Positions 58,601 to 64,000 of a DNA stretch of 64,000 nt are shown here, in pieces. This stretch comes from Symsagittifera roscoffensis. Taxonomy: Eukaryota; Xenacoelomorpha; Acoela; Convolutidae. The notes beneath the pieces are model-generated. The model had not been told where the DNA came from and searched no databases. It was given only the letters and a program-made list of their open reading frames with translations. The stretch covers positions 19,455,789 through 19,519,788 of the forward strand of contig NC_087062.1 in assembly GCF_963678635.1 (NCBI RefSeq). Reading direction: 5' to 3'. The first letter of the stretch is position 1; the number at the start of each line of letters is the position of its first letter. The position numbers and the translations under genes were made by a program.

Positions 58601-61600
58601 CATGGACAAGGAAACGTACGACAGTCTTCCACTCACGAGATGGCTGGACAAGTCAGGCAAACCGATAGAAGATCATCCTGAATTGCCTAAAGAGCCTCCA
58701 GAGAAGACCATCTTGAGGAAGAACAAGAGGATTCCGATTGAGATTATACTCAAGTCGAAGATCGTGAAGGAGACGCTCAAGGCAAAAGGCTATGATCTTA
58801 ACCAGGTGGAAGCAGGAACTGCGCAGATAGATGATGACTTAATGAGGTTGCTCGAGAAACTATCAGATGATAAGCCCGTGATCCAGGAGAAGGGTACAGA
58901 GAAACCGGAATTCACTATACTTCGGAGAAAAGAGACAGTGAACGATACTGACTCATCAAGAGGAAGCGTCACTGACAGCGAAGATGTCGTGCGGTCACTA
59001 GTTGACAAAATCCCCGAAGACATTCTGGAGCAGACCAGGGTTAGGAAAAAGAAAGTGACGTTCAAGGAAAATACTGAACACCTGGGACCAGGTCAAGAGT
59101 CCGGGGAGTGTTCCAGGTTCACGGAAGAAGGAACCGGAGAAGGAAAATTGTCCGGGGAGCGTGAAGGATGGGATGAAGACTCGGATGAGAGCAGCGAAAA
59201 CCAGGACAGTCTGTGCATGATACTGGCGGAAGAGAAGACAAGGCACCACGACAGGGAGTTACAGACGGATCCATCATCAGGAACGTACAATGTGGAGATA
59301 CAGGAGATACGAGGTGGTGAGGAACTTGAGAGAATTGCGGTTTCAAGGAAGCCATACAGAGAACTATCATGCAACTCAAACGTCAGAACAAATCTGGTGC
59401 CAGAAGATGATATGAAAATCGTGAAAAGGATGATATGCGTGAAGCTGAGTGATGACATCCACAAACCTGGTGAGATGAATGGACAGATCATGGCGCTAAA
59501 GGAGCATGTCAAGGCAAGATATAGGCTGTCAGACCTAATAAGAGCCCAAAAGAATGACAAAATGACAAGTAACCTCTCCAAATGGATCCAGTCGGGGGTC
59601 AAGGAGAAGGGGGAACTCGAGGAAGACAGCTACAAGATCTTGAGCCAGTTCTACAAAGAGAAAAAAGACTTACTCTACCACACAGCTGATGGGGTGGTAG
59701 CATGCAAGAGGAAAGATGAGGAGAAGATATTACACAAACACAACCTCATCATACTGCCACAGTTGTATCAAACGGAGGTGCTTTTCAGATCGCACGACCA
59801 GATGGGCCACCAGGGGATAGACAAAGTACAACAAAGGATACTTCACAGGTTTGATTGGCCAGGAATGAGAAAAGCTTGCGAGAGATGGGTGAATGCCTGC
59901 CTGGCATGTCTCCAGGTAAAAGACCCAAGGAAGATGAAGTTTCCCATCAAGTCCGTTGAGAGCTCAGAGTTCAATGAAGTGGTGCAGATAGACCATCAAA
60001 AAATCTGCATGACGGAGTCGGGATATAACCAGATACTGGTTATAATAGATCACTTCACAAAGTTGGCGGAAGCGGTCCCGTGCCAAACAGCCTCGGCCGA
60101 GGAGACATGTGATCATCTGATAACGCATTGGATATCGCGGTATGGTTGTCCAATGACTTTCCAGTCGGACAACGGCAAAGCTTTTGTAGGGGACTTGACA
60201 AAAGAATTGATGAAGAGATCGCACATTGCTCAAGCACACTCGACAACCTATCATCCACAGACCAATGGGTTGGTAGAGAGACAAAACAGGACACTGGTCA
60301 ACATGTTAAGGGTGTACTGCTCAAGATACATGACGGACTGGGACAAATACCTGCCACAGGTAGTAGGAGCCTACAACAGTACACAGCACTCAACTACGGG
60401 CATCAGTCCTTTCATGATGTTGACGGGCAGGGAGAGAGCAATGCCTCTGACATTCTTTTACCCGGAATACGAAGGGAAAAGGACGTCGCCTCAGGCATAC
60501 GTGAAAGAAGCGATCAAAAGACAACAGGAATTGAACGAGCTATGCAGGAGGAACACGGCGCAAGCGCAAATGAGGCAACGCAGGAAATACGACGAAAAAA
60601 TATTACGAGCAAAGCCATATGAAGTGGGCCAATATGTGTGGGTCTTCCAAAATGTCATACCGCCCAAGGGAACAAAGAAACTACTCAAGAAGTGGAGGGG
60701 ACCATTCATGATAACGGAGGTTCATCAACAAGGACGGTTCTATCGCTTGAGTACGGGGCGAGCGGCACATTATGAAAATCTGAAGCCTCACGTCCCGTCT
60801 CCAGAGGATTGGTGCATACCGAAGGACATGGAGGGTCTTGAGTACCTGGTGGTAGAGCCAGCGTGTGAAGTGAATGAGAAAGGCACTAGAGAGAAAAATG
60901 ATGGTAATGAGAACTTGAGTTTGGACGACAATGAGAAGATAGGAGTGGAGTCTGATGCAGGATCATTTTTAGAAGAAGACTGGAACGACCCGGAGCAAGA
61001 CGAGGTGCCGAAATGGATGGAACCGGATCGAACAACACCACCGGAAACCAGGACTGGCAATCGCAAACGCACAGGCATGAGGTACAACAGGTACGGGGAC
61101 GACTTCTTGATCGATAAGATACAGCCAGACAAATTGGGCGAGGAATTACTGAAGGCAGGCGAACTGGAAGCTGGAGAGGAATGGCAGGTCATTGACGATG
61201 GTGGTCATTATCCGCAGGATGATTACTCGACGCCAGAAGTAGAAACGGATCTCGAACAGAGTGAGATAGAGAGGAGGGAGAACACGAACTTGAGGATTCT
61301 AGAGTGGATGCGTGATGTCAAAGACGAGAGCCGCGAAGGACAAAGCATTCAGCAAGTCGATGTATCAGCAGCAAATTACATGAAGACAGAGGACCCTCTT
61401 TTCGGATGGACGGCAACAGACAGGCCACTGGACATTCCTCAGGACAATTCAGACCCGACAACATCGACGGGGACGTCGATAAATATTTTTGTCCGGGGAG
61501 TGGGGGTAGGACTTACCCACACCGAAAATTTGATGATAAAGAAGCTCAAGGAAGTGAGAGAAACGAGCGAATTGGAACTGGAGGAAGAAGAGCCAGAGCC

Positions 61601-62105
61601 TACTATAGGTCGGAATTTCAAAACGAAATTCGAAATACCCAATGAATACTCGGAGAACATCATGATAACAGATAGCGACTTCATCCTGTCAAACAGGACC
61701 AGCGCGATCTGCATCACGGCGGACATGAGTTTCAAATCAAGATTGGAAGCTGACTTCAAAAGAGAGTACCAGAATGTAGAGTTTCTGTTCAGACAGAGAC
61801 CAGGACTGGGAGGGATGGCAGCGCTTCCACCGTCAGTGGCACAAGTCCCGGGCAAATATCTGTGCTTCCTAGTAACGAGGGTCAATGACAGAAACACAAT
61901 CGATCCCGAACACGTGATATTGGCACTAACAAGATTACGAGACTTCATGATTGAAAGAGGGATAACAGAAGTCTCAATGCCGGTGTATGACCCGAACAGG
62001 GGCAAACTGAGCCCGAGGGAATTGTACGCTATCCTACATCTGGTCTTTGCAGAAACTGAGATAATGGTGTATCTTCATAAGAAGTACTACTTGAGCATCG
62101 CCTGA
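55632..62105 (+). CDS. Pol polyprotein with C-terminal macro-like domain
   Basis: About 2,157 residues follow the slip; no ATG starts this frame at its head, so it is made as Gag-Pol. Protease: LLDTGAVLSVIP with catalytic Asp213. RT: about 490-790, catalytic YVDD at 699-702. RNase H: about 835-965, with Asp847 in LDTDAS and HQNADSLS. A charged linker (about 970-1340) separates it from integrase: zinc domain from His1388 (HDQMGHQG ... CLACL), DDE triad Asp1454, Asp1513, Glu1549 (35 residues between the last two) and a GPY/F module (KKWRGPFMI) near 1685; no chromodomain seen. After an acidic tail (about 1740-2010), residues 2010-2157 resemble the TARG1/OARD1 class of macro domains: AICITAD, LEADFKREYQNV, KYLCFLVTR, ITEVSMP and a terminal strand EIMVYLHKK. 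The glycine-rich ligand loops are not conserved, so ADP-ribose binding is uncertain. Confidence 0.9.
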   Translation: MKQDLAAKEIEQRLKLEIERQNFNEALTGSKQIPEAVPGSTKTGNCNTVKMITGKPFGISRIGARLMSIITVGGHEVTRNLGEPSDQTIMHIDVYADYLSRISPQTTSRALRALLTRGGSKSVRVDNRYTEAYGPHEVMLNIDGINIYTKTMITCDEDLIGQIYVGKEELKVRSIGHCAMLEEDAMHIGTEADVTGHVLDISGKKTQLRGLLDTGAVLSVIPIETWEKMGFDKGDLIDSRIRLSAANKGALRVLGRTPIIALNLGERNLWMSFIVVENLDESDQFILGRDFIRNFDVTIDLNNAMFRIRNPDRRYAIKPVNLIMANENKAPVFLSRRVRLKANEAAIVSLRMKNYNELSDNKQVCIVPNPNSQSAAVLGRSFSITKSGLCVSVLLNTLDIPITIQRGRKLGYALPVKTRYETIENSKQNEVVDCPNHRDKICILRRLQKIKDSSGLIKSLKSETDDGLSSCSNFPERPTLDEMQNEKPVLPEIEHLRGKLKDEQLEAIKDVLERNEDVFSRHKADIGCCNFVEHEIELEENAVPHREGARRMTPHKSDACRKEIETLLEYDMIEPSKSPWACGVVMAKKKGDQLRFCCDFRYLNSVTVKDAYPIPRIDESLSKLGDAKFFTTLDLGSAFWQVPLRKQDRDKTGFACELGLFQWKRMPFGLCNATATFQRLMAHALIGVTKKYGNLVMCYVDDVVIATPTLEDHIERLDEVFACMKRSGLKCKPSKCEILKDSIKYLGRMVDKHGIRPDTDAVEAVLTWKSPKTEHQLMSFLGFANYYREFIKGYADKVYPMQQLMRHKGKKFTWNNAAEESFQRIKKELCEAPVLGMPTEKGMYVLDTDASVVAISGILHQEQEWNGKTVLRPIAYGSKVLSDTEMKYGAPKAEMFAVVTFVEKYRAYLGSEPFKLRVDNRALSWLKTYSMDQSYIGRWIVRLDGYNMIIEHRTRDKHQNADSLSKKTEFYERQEQREADRPEIKDGFSFMDKETYDSLPLTRWLDKSGKPIEDHPELPKEPPEKTILRKNKRIPIEIILKSKIVKETLKAKGYDLNQVEAGTAQIDDDLMRLLEKLSDDKPVIQEKGTEKPEFTILRRKETVNDTDSSRGSVTDSEDVVRSLVDKIPEDILEQTRVRKKKVTFKENTEHLGPGQESGECSRFTEEGTGEGKLSGEREGWDEDSDESSENQDSLCMILAEEKTRHHDRELQTDPSSGTYNVEIQEIRGGEELERIAVSRKPYRELSCNSNVRTNLVPEDDMKIVKRMICVKLSDDIHKPGEMNGQIMALKEHVKARYRLSDLIRAQKNDKMTSNLSKWIQSGVKEKGELEEDSYKILSQFYKEKKDLLYHTADGVVACKRKDEEKILHKHNLIILPQLYQTEVLFRSHDQMGHQGIDKVQQRILHRFDWPGMRKACERWVNACLACLQVKDPRKMKFPIKSVESSEFNEVVQIDHQKICMTESGYNQILVIIDHFTKLAEAVPCQTASAEETCDHLITHWISRYGCPMTFQSDNGKAFVGDLTKELMKRSHIAQAHSTTYHPQTNGLVERQNRTLVNMLRVYCSRYMTDWDKYLPQVVGAYNSTQHSTTGISPFMMLTGRERAMPLTFFYPEYEGKRTSPQAYVKEAIKRQQELNELCRRNTAQAQMRQRRKYDEKILRAKPYEVGQYVWVFQNVIPPKGTKKLLKKWRGPFMITEVHQQGRFYRLSTGRAAHYENLKPHVPSPEDWCIPKDMEGLEYLVVEPACEVNEKGTREKNDGNENLSLDDNEKIGVESDAGSFLEEDWNDPEQDEVPKWMEPDRTTPPETRTGNRKRTGMRYNRYGDDFLIDKIQPDKLGEELLKAGELEAGEEWQVIDDGGHYPQDDYSTPEVETDLEQSEIERRENTNLRILEWMRDVKDESREGQSIQQVDVSAANYMKTEDPLFGWTATDRPLDIPQDNSDPTTSTGTSINIFVRGVGVGLTHTENLMIKKLKEVRETSELELEEEEPEPTIGRNFKTKFEIPNEYSENIMITDSDFILSNRTSAICITADMSFKSRLEADFKREYQNVEFLFRQRPGLGGMAALPPSVAQVPGKYLCFLVTRVNDRNTIDPEHVILALTRLRDFMIERGITEVSMPVYDPNRGKLSPRELYAILHLVFAETEIMVYLHKKYYLSIA
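61662..62105 (+). other. macro-like domain module of Pol
   Basis: This is the 3'-terminal 148 codons of pol (residues 2010-2157). Predicted strand/helix order and several local matches agree with small macro domains. However, the first loop (usually GxGxA after the SAD strand) reads MSFKSRLEAD, and the IGCGLDGL-type loop is replaced by YDPNRGKLSPREL, removing the catalytic aspartate of TARG1. The fold is inferred by eye, not modelled. Confidence 0.65.
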
Positions 62106-62625
62106 GTCGGGTACATGGGGGTATCGAGTCGGGTGTGAGTGAGGAGTCTTGAGTTAGGTACTGGGGTGCGGCGCAGGTAAAGGGATCTTAAAGATATGAT
62201 TGGCATGACAATTAAATTTTAAAACGAGTTAACGGTGCTAAAACATAAAATGAATCTGCATGCTTTTAAGGGAATTCCAATTGAATTGTTTTAAGTGATA
62301 TGAAAATGATAAGATTTTAACCATACTGGTAAAAGGGGGGTCTCTAGGTTAGGAACATGACATGTCAAGTTTCAATATGCTTTCTGTTTTCAGATCAAGT
62401 TTGAAAAACAAAGTTGAAAATCCAACTATACTCCAGCGAGAAACAGAGAGAGAAATCTTGATTGAACTCGCGATAATCGGCACTTGCAGCAAATATTTGC
62501 AAGGGAACATTTCGAGAGAATTCTTGAGTTGGGTAATACTTGAGTCGGTAAGGTAATTCTTGAGCTGGTAAGGTAATTCTTGAGCTGGTCAACACATACC
62601 TGTATACATCCCGAAGTCACGAAGA
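62106..62625 (+). other. spacer between pol and ORF3
   Basis: A non-coding segment. It includes a candidate 3' splice site and, at about 62,518-62,592, three imperfect ~22 bp repeats of GGTAAGGTAATTCTTGAGCT. Confidence 0.6.
62381..62393 (+). promoter_or_regulatory. candidate 3' splice site for ORF3 mRNA
   Basis: TTTCTGTTTTCAG is a strong pyrimidine tract plus CAG, 233 nt before the ORF3 start. Splicing from the leader would place ORF3 first on a subgenomic RNA, as for retroviral env. A possible donor is GAG|GTAAGG at about 50,541. Not proven. Confidence 0.4.
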
Positions 62626-64000
62626 ATGGCAGACCGATTATGGAAATCCGTGCCCGCGGCCCTGAGGAAGCCCACTCTTGATGAGCTGTACAGGCGCCTG
62701 AGGGACTTGGACTACACCCAAATAGACGAGAGAATGGCGGTGATGCTGAATGCCATCCTCCAGTTGGAGGACCAGGGTGAGTGCAGGGAGTCTGCAACGG
62801 AGGCTGTCTTGATGATCGGCTACACCACCGAGGGAATATCGAACCAAGAACAGACCAGATGGTTGTCTTGGAATGTGGATGGAGGAGTAAAGGGTTTTGA
62901 CTTGGCAAGGAATCCTGGCCTGAATAAAAATACCGAATATGGCGCAGGGGAATTCCCACTACCGACTAGGCCAACAGTGAGGTCCACAAGCCAGAGCTCG
63001 AGTAGGGTGCCATCGATGTCACGAATGCAACAGACGACCGAGGCATATCCGGATCTAGGTGTTCTAAAGAAAGAGCTCGAGAAGACGCAGAAGGAAAGGA
63101 ATAAGGCGAACCTCGATCGGGATCAGGCAAATCTGGATCGGGAGAAGGTTCAGCTGGAAAGGGACCAGGCGGTCAACGAGCGAGACCAGGCTCTGAGGTT
63201 GCTTGAGATACAAAAAGCTGAGCATCAACAGGAGTTAAGGGTGCGGGAGAACGCCGCAAATCGTGATCAACTGAAGTCGGAATTAGACAGAATAGAACAA
63301 CGACAACGCGAGCTTGATGCACAGAAGGGAGCCAGGCCGAAGGAGCGAGTGGTCACCAGCTCGAGGCCAGAGTCACGTATGGAGGTGGATGAAGCCCCCA
63401 GAGCAAGAGCACGGTTCAACCTTGACCGCGAGGCCCGTGAACACATGAGTGAAGGGTTGGAAGTTTGGATACCGAATGACGCAACGTCTTCCTTGCGTAG
63501 CCTAGAGACGCAACCCATACGCCCACTGATGGATGTGGAGCTGCCGGGATATACCCCAACCTCGACCTCGAGTGACAGTCAGGTGAGCGGCGGCTCATCG
63601 CGTCTGAGAGAACTGGGCGAGAGATTGCGACAAAAGAGTCGTGAGAGTTCGGCAAGACCGGAGCTTCCCCCGACGTGGAGGGAACAGCCGGTTAGGAGTG
63701 TCGTGATCTTGAGTTATAAGAAGAATACAGAGGGGAGGTACCACAGGCACAATCGGCTGGACTGGAGTACGGAGCAGAAAGCTAGGAGAGACTGCTTTCA
63801 TGATGCGGCCTGGGTGCAGTACATGGCGCCACCCCGGGTACCAGAAGGTGCGGTTCATCTAATCGTAGGGGACAGCCTGGTGCGGGTGTTGACCCGGATC
63901 CGATCGCACTGGCAGACGGGAATCTTGAGTTTCGCTGGAGCTGCCACGCCACAGATGTTAGCAACGCTTGACATGCTGGGGATGACCAAAGTATACACGG
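62626..64000 (+). CDS. ORF3: coiled-coil protein with SGNH/GDSL-hydrolase-like motif (partial)
   Basis: The frame opens at ATG 62,626 and stays open for 458 codons to the window edge. Residues 1-110 match nothing I know. Residues about 145-235 are a highly charged heptad-rich coiled coil (KKELEKTQKERNKANLDRDQ and on). A Pro/Ser-rich linker follows. At 410-425 the sequence HLIVGDSLVRVL gives the block I signature of SGNH/GDSL hydrolases with Ser417 as candidate nucleophile; a SFAGAA stretch at about 434-439 could be the block II region. Blocks III (GxND) and V (DxxH) would lie beyond the edge. No signal peptide or membrane segment is visible, so it is not a standard envelope protein despite its env-like position. 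Composition and codon use resemble gag and pol, supporting one element. The family of esterase-like modules is known from ORF1 of CR1-type LINEs; a link is only an analogy. Confidence 0.7.
   Translation, partial: MADRLWKSVPAALRKPTLDELYRRLRDLDYTQIDERMAVMLNAILQLEDQGECRESATEAVLMIGYTTEGISNQEQTRWLSWNVDGGVKGFDLARNPGLNKNTEYGAGEFPLPTRPTVRSTSQSSSRVPSMSRMQQTTEAYPDLGVLKKELEKTQKERNKANLDRDQANLDREKVQLERDQAVNERDQALRLLEIQKAEHQQELRVRENAANRDQLKSELDRIEQRQRELDAQKGARPKERVVTSSRPESRMEVDEAPRARARFNLDREAREHMSEGLEVWIPNDATSSLRSLETQPIRPLMDVELPGYTPTSTSSDSQVSGGSSRLRELGERLRQKSRESSARPELPPTWREQPVRSVVILSYKKNTEGRYHRHNRLDWSTEQKARRDCFHDAAWVQYMAPPRVPEGAVHLIVGDSLVRVLTRIRSHWQTGILSFAGAATPQMLATLDMLGMTKVYT

Larger units (their letters stand above)
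50286..64000 (+). mobile_element. giant Ty3/Gypsy-class retrotransposon, right end outside window
   Basis: Gag, -1-frameshifted Pol and a third frame lie on one strand from 53,311 to the window edge, preceded by a ~3 kb leader that differs in composition from the A-run-rich flank. The domain order protease-RT-RNase H-integrase is that of Ty3/Gypsy. All three frames are intact over their visible length and key catalytic residues are present, so the copy may be recent. The 3' LTR is not in the window, so ends are not proven. Visible length exceeds 13.7 kb, roughly twice the usual size for this class. Confidence 0.85.

Overview
The window comes from an animal nuclear genome, most likely an invertebrate. 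Intergenic DNA is very A+T-rich and full of A- and T-runs. Two genes have ordinary spliceosomal introns. One gene encodes a metazoan-type VPS13D (chorein, UBA, ricin-type lectin and PH-like regions), and the rest is largely mobile-element debris. The species cannot be told from the sequence alone.

Layout. 1-9.3 kb has no recognised gene; it holds tRNA-like SINE relics, a ~495 bp near-palindrome, a decayed repeat also seen elsewhere in the window, and three hAT-type MITE copies. 9,368-21,385 (minus) is a single uninterrupted 4,005-codon VPS13D frame. 21.4-28.0 kb is non-coding with dispersed repeats. 28,083-29,693 (minus) is a complete three-exon beta-tubulin gene whose first intron is GC-AG. 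29.7-36.3 kb holds a GC-rich tRNA-derived SINE and a ~1.5 kb tandem duplication split by an insert that contains a C-run/G-run foldback. 36.3-45.1 kb is a satellite-like array of ~1.37 kb units, each with a decayed LINE reverse-transcriptase fragment and a tRNA-like module, arranged partly as a two-unit higher-order repeat. 47,614-48,565 (minus) is a two-exon AIG1/ADTRP-family hydrolase gene. 49.5-50.1 kb is a fragment with a restriction-like endonuclease signature, probably from a retroelement.

From about 50.3 kb to the right edge lies one very large Ty3/Gypsy-class retrotransposon (more than 13.7 kb, right end outside the window). It has a ~3 kb leader containing about 40 copies of a 13-14 bp G-rich minisatellite. 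Gag has two CCHC knuckles. Pol (protease, RT, RNase H, integrase) is reached by a -1 frameshift confined to a 31 nt window with a TTTAAAG slippery heptamer directly before the gag stop. The most unusual parts are at the 3' side: the pol frame continues past integrase into an acidic tail and a C-terminal domain resembling a macro (ADP-ribose-binding) domain of the TARG1/OARD1 type, with its ligand loops altered. A third frame, open to the window edge, encodes a coiled-coil protein with an SGNH/GDSL-hydrolase-like block I (GDSL) where envelope genes usually sit. A plausible 3' splice site lies upstream of it.

The three host genes (VPS13D lipid transfer, beta-tubulin, AIG1-type hydrolase) show no common pathway; their proximity looks incidental. 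Gag, Pol and ORF3 form one retroelement expression unit on the plus strand.
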